Below are positions 34,326 to 42,168 of a stretch of 64,000 bases of DNA, one piece after another (position 1 is the stretch's first letter; each line of letters opens with the position of its first letter). The notes beneath the pieces are model-generated. The model saw nothing but the letters and a program-made list of their open reading frames with translations, was not told where the DNA came from and did not search any database. Where the stretch lies: the NCBI GenBank assembly GCA_030524585.1, contig JAUNGJ010000001.1, forward strand, positions 1-64,000, in the 5' to 3' direction. Origin of the DNA: Eubacteriales bacterium (GTDB taxonomy: Bacteria > Bacillota > Clostridia > Lachnospirales > Lachnospiraceae). A program made the translations under genes and the position numbers.

Positions 34326-34358
34326 AAATGGGGATATAGGAAACTATATCCCCATTTT
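34326..34358 (+). terminator. Terminator after prsA-like gene
   Basis: A perfect 14-bp stem (34326-34339 with 34344-34357) closes a GAAA tetraloop, then TTTTATA. Confidence 0.9.
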
Positions 34359-34393
34359 ATATACAGGAAAGTGAGAAGCCCAAATTAGTGAAT

Positions 34394-34419
34394 AAAAGGA
34401 CCGAATCAACGGTCCTTTT
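34394..34419 (-). terminator. Bidirectional terminator for yqeY
   Basis: AAAAGGACCG (34394-34403), 6-nt loop, CGGTCCTTTT (34410-34419). It reads as a terminator on both strands and sits 14 bp beyond the yqeY stop. Confidence 0.82.
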
Positions 34420-34432
34420 CACATATTTTAGT

Positions 34433-34879
34433 TTACTTCATATGCTGTGTCAGAAGTTCATTGACCAGCTTGCCGTCTGCTTTGCCCTTTACTTTTGGCA
34501 TAAGCACTTTCATGATCTTACCTTTGTCCTTACCGGTTGGCGTTTCAATCCCAAGCTCAGAAAGTGTTTCTGCAATGACTGCATTAATCTCGTCAGCATT
34601 CATCATCTTCGGGGCATAGCCTTCCAGTACAGCCAGACGTTTTTTACATTCCTCGATAATATCGGTGCGGTTTTCCGGAGTCAGCTCCAGAGTTTCCTTC
34701 GTCTGCTTGATTTCCTTTAAGACAACCTGAGTCTCCTCTTCCGGCGTTAGATCGCCGCGCTTGTCGATGGCTTTGTTCTTCAGTGCTGCAAGCAGCAGAG
34801 ACAGTGTGTCTTTGGTATCCTTTTCTCCGGCTTTCATAGCCTTGACCATATCGCTTCTTACTTCATCTATCTTACTCAT
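34433..34879 (-). CDS. yqeY: GatB/YqeY family protein
   Basis: A 148-residue helical protein of the YqeY family, related to the tRNA-binding tail domain of GatB in the aspartyl/glutamyl-tRNA amidotransferase. Marks are MVKAMKAGEKDTKDTLSLLL at the N-terminus, EIKQTKETLELTPENRTD, and ETLSELGIETPTGKDKGKIMKVLMPKVKGKADGK-type C-terminus (conserved G-K-x-M-x-x-L). Its cellular role is not settled; free-standing YqeY is often near dnaG or rpsU. GGAGGG lies just before ATG on the minus strand. A promoter lies at 34907-34935. Confidence 0.92.
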   Translation of the reverse strand: MSKIDEVRSDMVKAMKAGEKDTKDTLSLLLAALKNKAIDKRGDLTPEEETQVVLKEIKQTKETLELTPENRTDIIEECKKRLAVLEGYAPKMMNADEINAVIAETLSELGIETPTGKDKGKIMKVLMPKVKGKADGKLVNELLTQHMK

Positions 34880-34906
34880 GATAAGCCCTCCTTGTTTTGT
34901 TTTCTA

Positions 34907-34935
34907 ATTTTAGCAGATGTGTTATCTGATTGCAA
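34907..34935 (-). promoter_or_regulatory. yqeY promoter
   Basis: On the minus strand TTGCAA (34930-34935) and TAAAAT (34907-34912) are 17 bp apart, 27 bp before the start codon. Confidence 0.5.
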
Positions 34936-35050
34936 TTCTTTGAAGGAGATTTCCTTTGTATATTGTCTGTATTTTCCAAATATGTTATTGTAGGTAAGTA
35001 TAAATATAGCGAGTTTAATTTTAGAAGAAATGGATGGCGGATTTAGAATT

Positions 35051-35911
35051 ATGAAATTACGTAAGAGAATGAGAACCATGTCAAGAGCGCTGAAGCTGGA
35101 ACTGAGAGAACACAGAAGTTCTTTTATTGTATATGTGGTGCTGCGGGCGTTGATTATTCTGATGATGGTGCTTCAGATATTTAACCGGAATTTTGAGAAT
35201 GTATTTTTGTGTGCACTTTCGCTGCTGCTTCTGATTGTGCCGAGTCTTATTCAGGTGAATTTGAAAATAGAACTGCCGACAGGTCTTGAGATTATGCTGC
35301 TTATTTTCATCTTTGCGGCGGAAATACTGGGGGAGATTCAGGCATATTATATTAAGGTTCCCATGTGGGATACGATTCTGCATACCGTAAATGGCTTTAT
35401 TATGGCGGCGATTGGATTTTCTCTGGTAGATATACTGAACCGGGATGAGAGGTTTACATTTCGGCTGTCGCCGGTATTTGTTGCCATTGTAGCATTTTGT
35501 TTTTCCATGACAATTGGTGTGATCTGGGAATTTTTTGAATTTAGCATGGATCAGTTCTTTATGCTGGATATGCAGAAGGATACCGTCATACATAATATTT
35601 CTTCCGTTATGCTTGATCCGCAGGGGACAAATCATCCGGAAATGATCCGGGGAATCACCGAGGTGACGGTTAATGGTCAGGAGCTGGGACTTGGAGGCTA
35701 TCTGGATATTGGTCTGATTGATACGATGAAAGATCTTATTGTCAATTTTATTGGAGCGGCTGTGTTTTCAGTGATTGGATATTTTTATATTAAGAACCGT
35801 GGTAAGGGAAGATTCGCAGACCGGCTGATTCCACGTCTGAAAAGCAAAGATGCGGATTTCCTTAAGAGGGCGGAAGAGGAGGAAGAGTTGGAGGAAGCAT
35901 TAAGGAGATGA
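35051..35911 (+). CDS. Polytopic membrane protein of unknown function (DUF2238/YjdF-like)
   Basis: A protein of about 286 residues with a basic start, six predicted membrane spans, and the segment VPMWDTILHTVNGFIMAAIGF, then GVIWEFFEFSMDQFFMLDMQKDT-type residues (W-E-x-x-E and D near the membrane) and DTMKDLIVNFIGAAVFSVIG. These Asp/Glu/His-containing intramembrane motifs are reminiscent of the DUF2238/YjdF family, with no assigned function. The C-terminal 25 residues are charged (RAEEEEELEEALRR). The start is uncertain: ATG 35051 or 35030 in the same frame, both with weak ribosome sites. It stands alone. Confidence 0.7.
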   Translation: MKLRKRMRTMSRALKLELREHRSSFIVYVVLRALIILMMVLQIFNRNFENVFLCALSLLLLIVPSLIQVNLKIELPTGLEIMLLIFIFAAEILGEIQAYYIKVPMWDTILHTVNGFIMAAIGFSLVDILNRDERFTFRLSPVFVAIVAFCFSMTIGVIWEFFEFSMDQFFMLDMQKDTVIHNISSVMLDPQGTNHPEMIRGITEVTVNGQELGLGGYLDIGLIDTMKDLIVNFIGAAVFSVIGYFYIKNRGKGRFADRLIPRLKSKDADFLKRAEEEEELEEALRR

Positions 35912-35998
35912 AGCTGAAAAGGAACGAAGGTATCGCCATCATTTAATTGAATGATTTTGCGACACCTCCATTCTGTTAAAAAGTATATGGATAGTATT

Positions 35999-37378
35999 TT
36001 AAAGGTCTACCTTGGGAAGTCCGGCAAATCCAACCTCCAGATCCGCATCTGTCGGGATGTAATCGCTCATTTCACCGTTGTTGTATTTCTCATAGGCAAC
36101 CAGATCGAAATAACCGGTTCCGGTCAGACCAAAGACGATCGTCTTTTCTTCGCCGGTTTCCTTACATTTGAGTGCCTCATCAATGGCTACCCGGATTGCA
36201 TGGCTGCTTTCCGGCGCCGGAAGGATTCCTTCAATACGGGCAAATTTGGTCGCCGCCTCGAATACTGCGGTCTGCTCTACAGAGGTCGCCTCCATCAGCT
36301 TATCATCGTATAACTGTGACAGAATTGAGCTCATACCGTGGTAGCGAAGTCCGCCAGCATGGTTTGGAGACGGAATGAATCCGCTTCCCAGAGTATACAT
36401 CTTGGCCAGAGGGCAAACCATTCCGGTATCGCAGAAATCGTAAGCATATTTGCCGCGGGTAAAGCTCGGGCAGCTTGCAGGCTCTACAGCGATGATGCGG
36501 TAGTCCTTTTCACCACGTAATTTTTCGCCCATGAATGGGGAAATGAGTCCACCCAGGTTGGAACCGCCTCCGGCGCAGCCGATGATGATGTCAGGGGTAA
36601 TCCCATATTTGTCAAGGGCAGCCTTGGTTTCCAGACCAATGATTGATTGGTGGAGCAGCACCTGATTGAGCACGGAACCGAGTACATAACGGTAACCTTC
36701 GTGGGATACGGCGTCCTCAACAGCCTCTGAGATGGCACAGCCAAGGCTTCCGGTAGTGCCTGGATGCTCTGCCAGAATCTTGCGGCCTACATTGGTGGTC
36801 TCAGAAGGAGACGGAGTTACATTGGCGCCGTAAGTACGCATCACTTCGCGGCGGAATGGCTTCTGCTCGTAAGAGCATTTTACCATATATACTTTACAAT
36901 CCAGATTGAGATAGGCGCAGGCCATGGAAAGCGCAGTTCCCCACTGTCCGGCTCCGGTCTCTGTGGTTACACCCTTTAGACCCTGCTTCTTTGCATAGTA
37001 TGCCTGGGCAATCGCAGAGTTAAGCTTGTGACTTCCGGAGGTGTTATTACCTTCGAATTTGTAGTAAATCTTTGCCGGAGTATCAAGAGCCTTCTCAAGA
37101 CAGTATGCACGTACCAGCGGTGATGGGCGGTACATTTTGTAGAAGTCCTGAATCTCCTGCGGAATATCAAAATATGCTGTGGTATCATCAAGCTCCTGTT
37201 TTACCAGCTCTTCACAGAATACACCGCCCAGCTCTTCGGCGGTCATTGGCTGTAATGTGCCCGGGTTCAGAAGCGGCGCCGGTTTGTTCTTCATATCGGC
37301 CCGTACGTTATACCACTGTTTTGGCATCTCCTGCTCTTCAAGATAGATTTTGTAAGGGATTTTGTTGTTGTCTGTCAT
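35999..37378 (-). CDS. TrpB-like PLP enzyme (TrpB2 type), under T-box control
   Basis: A 459-residue fold-type II PLP enzyme of the stand-alone TrpB2 group, which is longer than ordinary TrpB at the N-terminus. The PLP lysine lies in GNNTSGSHKLNSA; phosphate binding is by GCAGGGSNLGG; RPSPLVRAYCLEKAL and TETGAGQWGTALSMACAYLNL are further family marks. TrpB-type enzymes condense indole with serine (or phosphoserine) to tryptophan. There is no trpA or other trp gene nearby, so it may recycle or salvage indole. AGGAAGG precedes the start. The leader is a T-box with a UGG specifier, which supports a tryptophan role. Confidence 0.9.
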   Translation of the reverse strand: MTDNNKIPYKIYLEEQEMPKQWYNVRADMKNKPAPLLNPGTLQPMTAEELGGVFCEELVKQELDDTTAYFDIPQEIQDFYKMYRPSPLVRAYCLEKALDTPAKIYYKFEGNNTSGSHKLNSAIAQAYYAKKQGLKGVTTETGAGQWGTALSMACAYLNLDCKVYMVKCSYEQKPFRREVMRTYGANVTPSPSETTNVGRKILAEHPGTTGSLGCAISEAVEDAVSHEGYRYVLGSVLNQVLLHQSIIGLETKAALDKYGITPDIIIGCAGGGSNLGGLISPFMGEKLRGEKDYRIIAVEPASCPSFTRGKYAYDFCDTGMVCPLAKMYTLGSGFIPSPNHAGGLRYHGMSSILSQLYDDKLMEATSVEQTAVFEAATKFARIEGILPAPESSHAIRVAIDEALKCKETGEEKTIVFGLTGTGYFDLVAYEKYNNGEMSDYIPTDADLEVGFAGLPKVDL

Positions 37379-37473
37379 GGTATGGTACCTTCCTTTCGAT
37401 TATGATTGTTATTGCCCGAATATTCGGGGGACCGATTGCTAAGGTTTTGGGCATCCGGCAGAATTTTATGAAA

Positions 37474-37750
37474 TAAAAAAATCCTGCCCTATCTGCTTGG
37501 ATAGGACAGGAGATATCTTCCTGCGGTGCCACCTATATTCATTCCACTTGCGGAATGCACTTAGCCATGTACATACTTATACATGTTCCAGGATAACGGT
37601 CGGAAGCCGTCGCCCCTACGTCAGCGCAGCTGATTTCAGTTTGCCCTCACAAGTCCATTCACCTTAACTAGTACTGCTGCGGTTCCACCAATCCGAAGCT
37701 CTCTGGAAATACGCCGCTAGGGTTACTACTCTTGCTCATCGGTTCTTACT
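37474..37750 (-). ncRNA. T-box leader, tryptophan type, of the trpB-like gene
   Basis: Minus strand. The T-box sequence AGGTGGCACCGCAG lies at 37521-37534, and an 11-bp terminator stem (37500-37510 with 37483-37493, six-base loop) is followed by a run of T. Stem I at the 5' end has the AGTA-like GAGTAGTAA and the distal TTGGTGGAACC. The specifier loop shows GAATGGAC, giving UGG (Trp) at 37655-37657. The UGGC bulge fits the G73 discriminator of bacterial tRNA-Trp. Uncharged tRNA-Trp would favour the antiterminator and turn on the gene. Confidence 0.9.
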
Positions 37751-37758
37751 TTTGATTT

Positions 37759-37788
37759 ATTATAATGCAGTGGAAAAGCTATTGTCAA
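37759..37788 (-). promoter_or_regulatory. Promoter of the T-box transcript
   Basis: Minus strand TTGACA (37783-37788) and TATAAT (37759-37764), 18-bp spacer. Confidence 0.75.
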
Positions 37789-37811
37789 TACTAAAATCTA
37801 AATACTTTTTC

Positions 37812-37840
37812 TTTACAGAGATTTTGTGGGACAATATAAT
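37812..37840 (+). promoter_or_regulatory. Promoter of the HAD gene at 37867
   Basis: TTTACA (37812-37817) and TATAAT (37835-37840) with a 17-bp spacer; back to back with the T-box promoter. With the T-box this accounts for the 37379-37866 gap. Confidence 0.7.
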
Positions 37841-37866
37841 AGAAACAGAGATAGGGAGGAAGACTT

Positions 37867-38523
37867 ATGAGACGGGCAGTATTGTTTGACATGGATGGCG
37901 TAATCTCCGATACCGAGCGGTTTTACATTGACGGAATGGTTGAAAAACTGAAGGAGGAAGGTGTTGTAATAACACCATGGGATCTAAAAGATCTGTTCGG
38001 AAGCACACAGGTATATATCTGGAATCAATTAATAGAACGGTATCATTTAGAGGGAACGGTAGAGGAATATGTGGATGCTGTCCATGAAATTAGGGACAGA
38101 TTGATTCAAAGGGAAGGCTTACATCCGATGCCGGGAGTGCTGGAACTGATTCGAGAGCTTCATGAGGCAGGGGTTCTTCTGGCCGTGGCGTCAAGTTCTC
38201 CCAGAGAAACCATTGAGCGCAATATGAAGATGTTTGACGTGCTGGATTGTTTTGACACGATTGTCAGCGGATTGGAGTGCAGGCAGGGAAAGCCGGCGCC
38301 GGAAATCTATCTGAAGGCAGCGGAAAATCTGGGGGTTATGCCAAAAGAATGTGTGGTTATCGAGGATTCTGTGAACGGAGTAAAAGCGGGAAAAGCGGCT
38401 GGAATGTACTGCCATGCTTATGTCCCGCCTCAGGCCTATAGTCAGGATGTAAGTGTTGCAGATGATGTGATTACTTCATTTGCAGGACTACCCATTGACG
38501 ATATTTTACGTAACAATAAATAA
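37867..38523 (+). CDS. HAD family hydrolase, beta-phosphoglucomutase-like
   Basis: A 218-residue HAD subclass IA protein: motif I FDMDGVISDTE near the start, a helical cap, motif II ASSSPRETIE, GKPAPEIYLKAAENLG with the Lys, and motif III VIEDSVNGVKAGKAAG. The VIEDSxxGxxAxxxAG pattern is typical of the beta-phosphoglucomutase/sugar phosphatase subgroup. The exact substrate is not visible. GGGAGGA lies before ATG 37867. The downstream gene is convergent (LacI regulator, 38569). Confidence 0.87.
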   Translation: MRRAVLFDMDGVISDTERFYIDGMVEKLKEEGVVITPWDLKDLFGSTQVYIWNQLIERYHLEGTVEEYVDAVHEIRDRLIQREGLHPMPGVLELIRELHEAGVLLAVASSSPRETIERNMKMFDVLDCFDTIVSGLECRQGKPAPEIYLKAAENLGVMPKECVVIEDSVNGVKAGKAAGMYCHAYVPPQAYSQDVSVADDVITSFAGLPIDDILRNNK

Positions 38524-38568
38524 TGTTTGCAAAAATCGCAGAGTGGCCCCGGAAGGCCGACAGGAATC

Positions 38569-39651
38569 CTATCGGTCTTTGCATCTTCCGGTGGAACCGC
38601 GAACAATCAGCTGGGGTTCATATTCCAGACGAATAATATAATTTGGCTGTCCGTTGGATTGACTCTGGCTGTTTTTGCGATAAATCATATCGACGGCTTC
38701 CTCGCCCTTCTGCACGGAGGCATGTTCTACCGTGGTCAGTGAGATCTGGGGCATGGAAGCAAGAGCGATATTATCGAAGCCGCAGACCGAATAATCGGAT
38801 GGAATCTTAAAGCCCTGGTCTGCAAGCGCGCCCATGATTCCAAAGGCAGCAATATCGTTATTGCCGACAAAGGCAGTAGAAGGAGTTTTCTGTTTCAGAG
38901 CCTTTAGGGTCAGGTCGTAGGCATTCTGGTATTCGGCATGCTCTGTAGGATACTGCTCAAAGGCGGATTGAGTCTGGTAAAGAATCTCAATCTGATCTAA
39001 GGGGTATCCATGATCCTGGAAACTCATTTTTACGCCTTCCAATCGGTGAAGTCTGCCGATTTCTTTTTGACGGATCGGGGTGGAAATGTAGGTAATGTGG
39101 GTGTGCCCAAGGGAAATCAGGTGATTTCCGATGAGGTATCCCGGTTTTTTGCTGTCAAGCTCTACAGAATCAAATTTGCAGGCAGCAGGCTTATCTCCTA
39201 CGGAAATGACGGGAACCTGCCGGGAAAGAGCATTCATTTTCTGGATTTTTGATACCGGATACAGAGAGATGACACCTGCAAGTCTGCTTTTTTCCAGCAT
39301 ATCCAGATAGCAGTCCTCCGCCTCGGCCTCTCGAAAGGTTGTGACGGTGAACACGGTATAATGATATTTTTTTGCCTGTTTCATGATCGAGTGGAGCATC
39401 ATGGAATAATAACCGCCAGAGAGCTTGGGACAGATGACAATGATGCTGTCGGCCAGCGCTTTTTCTTTTTTAGCAGTTTTGGCAGAAGACTTTTGATAAC
39501 CCATTTTCCGGGCGGCCTCTTTGACCCGAAGAATGGTATCCTCAGTGAAGGAGACATTCGGTTTCCCGCTGAGAATCATAGAAACGGTAGATTGTGAAAT
39601 CTCCAGTGCTTCGGCTATATCTCGGGTGGTAACTTTCTTTCGCTTTCCCAA
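38569..39651 (-). CDS. LacI/GalR family transcriptional regulator
   Basis: A 360-residue regulator. Helix-turn-helix VTTRDIAEALEISQSTVSMIL, hinge region SGKPNVSFTEDTILRVKEAA, then the effector-binding domain with FVGNNDIAAFGIMGALADQG and DYSVCGFDNIALASMPQISLTTVEH. The start is TTG 39651 with GGAGG 7 bp upstream. It is divergent from the GpsA-like gene at 39953, which is its likely target, and its own promoter carries repeated TTTGATTA boxes, so autoregulation is likely. It resembles the regulator at 2972 in length and in the DYSVCG motif. Confidence 0.9.
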   Translation of the reverse strand: MGKRKKVTTRDIAEALEISQSTVSMILSGKPNVSFTEDTILRVKEAARKMGYQKSSAKTAKKEKALADSIIVICPKLSGGYYSMMLHSIMKQAKKYHYTVFTVTTFREAEAEDCYLDMLEKSRLAGVISLYPVSKIQKMNALSRQVPVISVGDKPAACKFDSVELDSKKPGYLIGNHLISLGHTHITYISTPIRQKEIGRLHRLEGVKMSFQDHGYPLDQIEILYQTQSAFEQYPTEHAEYQNAYDLTLKALKQKTPSTAFVGNNDIAAFGIMGALADQGFKIPSDYSVCGFDNIALASMPQISLTTVEHASVQKGEEAVDMIYRKNSQSQSNGQPNYIIRLEYEPQLIVRGSTGRCKDR

Positions 39652-39952
39652 AACAAGTCCTCCTTATATTTGTCTGATTTATTTTGATTATTAGAGCGGC
39701 GTTAATCAAAAGCTTATTTGATTATTAATATTATATGTTTGATTAATGACGGTGTCAAGCATTGTGGGCAGATGCAGAAAAACTGCAGAAATATATGGAA
39801 TTAATCAAAATAAAAAATTAATTAAAAACAGTAAAATTCCGCGTGGTTGAGAGATTTCTGGGATTTGACATTTGATGCGGAAGATGTTTTAATCACATTG
39901 ACAGTAAAGAAGCGATGCAGCAGGCAGCAAGATGAATTTTGGAGGTTAAAAG
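39652..39952. promoter_or_regulatory. Divergent control region with repeated TTTGATTA boxes
   Basis: The regulator promoter on the minus strand is TTGACA (39753-39758), 17 bp, TATAAT (39730-39735). TTTGATTAAT sits in its spacer (39738-39747). Related boxes are TTAATCAAA (39702-39710, reverse) and TTTGATTATTAA (39717-39728), forming an inverted pair, and ATTTTGATTATTA (39681-39693). Another reverse copy, TTAATCAAA, lies near 39802. These look like operators. On the plus strand TTGACA occurs near 39899 but I see no good -10 after it. Confidence 0.6.
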
Positions 39953-40996
39953 ATGAGTGTTATTACGTTTGTGTGTGCAGGTCAGATGAATTCAGCAATT
40001 ACATTTCCGGCTTTTGAGAACGGTCATGAGATTCGGTTGGTGGGCTCTCCTTTGGACAGAGAGATTATTGACCGTTTAAGGAAAGATAATTATCATATTA
40101 CGCTGAAACGTACGCTGCATGATGGTATTCAGTATTATCAGATCGAAGAACTGCAGGAGGCGCTTAGAGGTGCGGATCTGATTCTCGGCGGAGTTTCAAG
40201 CTTTGGTCTGGATTGGTTCTGTGATGAAATTCTTCCCGTTCTTCCGGAGGAGGTTCCGCTTCTGACGGTGACCAAGGGAATGGTAGATCTGGAGGATGGA
40301 AGCCTGATTCCCTATCCCCATATTTTCGCGGAGAGACAGCCGAAAGGGAAGCGTTTAAACTTCAATGCCATTGGAGGACCATGCACCAGCTATGAGCTGG
40401 CAGATCACGATGACAGCCATGTGGCATTCTGTGGAACCGATGTGGAGACATTAAAATATATCAAATCTCTGCTGGCAACAGATTATTATCATATCAGTCT
40501 TTCTACCGACGTGGTGGGAGTGGAATGTGCAGTTGCGCTCAAAAATGCCTATGCATTAGGAGTATCTCTCGCTATCGGACTTGCGGAAAAGAGAGATGGC
40601 CGGATTGGAGCACAGCATTACAACTCTCAGGCAGCCCTGTTTGGACAGAGCATGAAGGAAATGAAAAAGCTCCTGGCGATTGCCGGCGGCAAGGAAGAAA
40701 ATCTGATTCACGGAATCGGCGATCTGTATGTAACCGTATTTGGCGGAAGAACCCGCAAGATCGGAACACTTCTTGGAAGGGGCTTAAGCTTTGAGGAGGC
40801 CATGAATGAGCTGCAGGGTGTGACGCTGGAATCCATTGTCATCGCCACAAGAACTGCAAGAGCAGCGAAAAAGCTGGCAGCAAGAAATGTGATTTCACTG
40901 GAAGAATTTCCGCTTTTGATGCACATTGACGCGATTATCAATGAAGGTGCAGAAGTGGATATTCCGTGGGATGCATTCACATGGAATGATTTATAA
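39953..40996 (+). CDS. NAD(P)-dependent glycerol-3-phosphate dehydrogenase-like protein (divergent GpsA family)
   Basis: A 347-residue protein that resembles GpsA: the C-terminal half contains ALKNAYALGVSLAIGLAE with the catalytic lysine, IHGIGDLYVTVFGGRTRKIGTLLGRG and EGVTLES-like QGVTLESIVIA. The N-terminal nucleotide-binding loop, normally GxGxxG, here reads VCAGQMNSA, so two of the three glycines are replaced. Substrate and cofactor may therefore differ from ordinary sn-glycerol-3-phosphate dehydrogenase. GGAGG is 8 bp before ATG 39953. It is divergent from a LacI regulator, unlike the housekeeping gpsA, and may be a catabolic polyol-phosphate enzyme. Confidence 0.75.
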   Translation: MSVITFVCAGQMNSAITFPAFENGHEIRLVGSPLDREIIDRLRKDNYHITLKRTLHDGIQYYQIEELQEALRGADLILGGVSSFGLDWFCDEILPVLPEEVPLLTVTKGMVDLEDGSLIPYPHIFAERQPKGKRLNFNAIGGPCTSYELADHDDSHVAFCGTDVETLKYIKSLLATDYYHISLSTDVVGVECAVALKNAYALGVSLAIGLAEKRDGRIGAQHYNSQAALFGQSMKEMKKLLAIAGGKEENLIHGIGDLYVTVFGGRTRKIGTLLGRGLSFEEAMNELQGVTLESIVIATRTARAAKKLAARNVISLEEFPLLMHIDAIINEGAEVDIPWDAFTWNDL

Positions 40997-41037
40997 TTTT
41001 TGCATAATAGCCAGAATAAAATATATAGGTATAAAAT

Positions 41038-41090
41038 ACCTCCATTTACAGATAATAGTATCACGAAAAGACTGGTAAATGGAGGTTTCT
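41038..41090 (+). promoter_or_regulatory. Twelve-base-pair hairpin that masks the spoVT ribosome site
   Basis: ACCTCCATTTAC (41038-41049) pairs perfectly with GTAAATGGAGGT (41075-41086); the loop is 25 nt. The 3' arm contains the GGAGG used by spoVT at 41097, and TTTCTTT follows. It may act as a terminator for the preceding gene, as a translational lock on spoVT, or both. Confidence 0.6.
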
Positions 41091-41096
41091 TTATAT

Positions 41097-41645
41097 ATGA
41101 AAGCAACAGGCATAGTACGTAGAATAGATGATCTTGGACGTGTGGTGATTCCAAAGGAGATTCGCAGAACCCTGCGGATCAGGGAGGGCGACCCTCTGGA
41201 AATATTTACAGACCGGGAGGGAGAGGTCATTCTGAAGAAATATTCTCCGATTGGAGAACTGGCGAATTTTGCAAGACAGTATGCGGAGAGTATTGCGCAG
41301 ACACTGGGGTGTCTGGTGTGTATCTGCGATATGGATCAGGTGATTGCCGCTTCCGGAAGCGGCCGCAAGGATATGCAGGATAAATACATTAGCAAGCAGC
41401 TTGGCAAGGCTATGAGTGAGCGCTCGGAGATACTGGCTGCGGAGGGAGATAAGAAATTTATCAAGATTGTAAATGAGCAGGAGGATTCCTTCGTGGGAGA
41501 GGTGGTGGTGCCGATCATCTGTGAAGGGGATGTCATTGGCGCCGTAGCGCTTTTAAACAGAGAAGAAAAGAAGAAATTCGGAGAGACGGAGAAGAAGGTT
41601 GCTTCCTGTGCGGCCGGGTTTCTGGGACGTCAGATGGAACAGTAG
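41097..41645 (+). CDS. spoVT: Stage V sporulation protein T (AbrB-type regulator)
   Basis: A 182-residue forespore regulator. The N-terminal swapped-hairpin AbrB domain reads MKATGIVRRIDDLGRVVIPK and continues EIRRTLRIREGDPLEIF; a GAF domain follows from about residue 55 (CICDMDQVIAASG, VVVPIICEGDVIGAVALL). In Bacillus SpoVT tunes sigma-G-dependent genes. The start at 41097 is the conserved MKATG; the frame is open to 41079 but that would lose the ribosome site. Its GGAGG lies in a hairpin arm. Confidence 0.95.
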   Translation: MKATGIVRRIDDLGRVVIPKEIRRTLRIREGDPLEIFTDREGEVILKKYSPIGELANFARQYAESIAQTLGCLVCICDMDQVIAASGSGRKDMQDKYISKQLGKAMSERSEILAAEGDKKFIKIVNEQEDSFVGEVVVPIICEGDVIGAVALLNREEKKKFGETEKKVASCAAGFLGRQMEQ

Positions 41646-41718
41646 GGAAATTTCCCATGCATATATTCTTCGGGCCTGTCATATGGATAAATATAATCTA
41701 TGGCGGGGTGAAGTTGAC

Positions 41719-42093
41719 ATGGAAAGGAATCGAAAAGAGACCGGGATAGCCGGATGGATCTTAAAATCATTACTGATTGCATATGTGCTGACAGGAGCGC
41801 TTCTGCTGGTTCTGGCGATGCTTCTGTATAAAATGGACATGGATGAGAAGACCGTGTCGGCGGGGATCATAGCAATCTATATTACTGCGACGCTGATTGG
41901 CGGACTTGCGATCGGAAAGATGGCGAAGGCCAGAAGATTTTTGTGGGGATTGATACTGGGGATTTTATACTTTGCTCTGCTGATACTGATTACTCTCGGC
42001 GTGTACCGAACCCTGGATGGAGCTATGGGTAATTACATTACAACCTTTCTGCTGTGTGCCGGGGGAGGAATGATAGGCGGAATGATTTCGTAA
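41719..42093 (+). CDS. TIGR04086 family small membrane protein
   Basis: A 124-residue protein with four predicted membrane spans, starting in a basic segment and ending GGGMIGGMIS. It fits the TIGR04086 family, which is recurrently found next to the SCIFF peptide in Clostridia; its function is unknown. The start is ATG 41719 after GGGGTGA. The SCIFF precursor gene begins 75 bp after its stop. Family assignment comes from topology, size and context. Confidence 0.75.
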   Translation: MERNRKETGIAGWILKSLLIAYVLTGALLLVLAMLLYKMDMDEKTVSAGIIAIYITATLIGGLAIGKMAKARRFLWGLILGILYFALLILITLGVYRTLDGAMGNYITTFLLCAGGGMIGGMIS

Positions 42094-42168
42094 AAAATAC
42101 TTTCCAAAAGAGGATAAGTGTGGTATTCTATGAAATAGCAGACTATACTAATTAGGAGGGTGTTTAAG

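Noticed and set aside
34880..35050. Possible small gene in the yqeY to membrane-protein gap
   Set aside because: Only the yqeY promoter can be supported; no open frame with a ribosome site was seen.
37410..37428. Palindrome CCCGAATATTCGGG in the trpB-like leader
   Set aside because: It lies after the T-box terminator with no T-run and no known site; not enough to call a regulatory element.
37681..37692. A second T-box-like GGTGGAACC on the minus strand
   Set aside because: It lies in the distal part of Stem I of the same leader, where TGGTG-type sequence is normal.
38553..38579. Inverted repeat between the convergent HAD and LacI genes as a terminator
   Set aside because: The stem has a mismatch and only a short T stretch, so I could not support it as a terminator.
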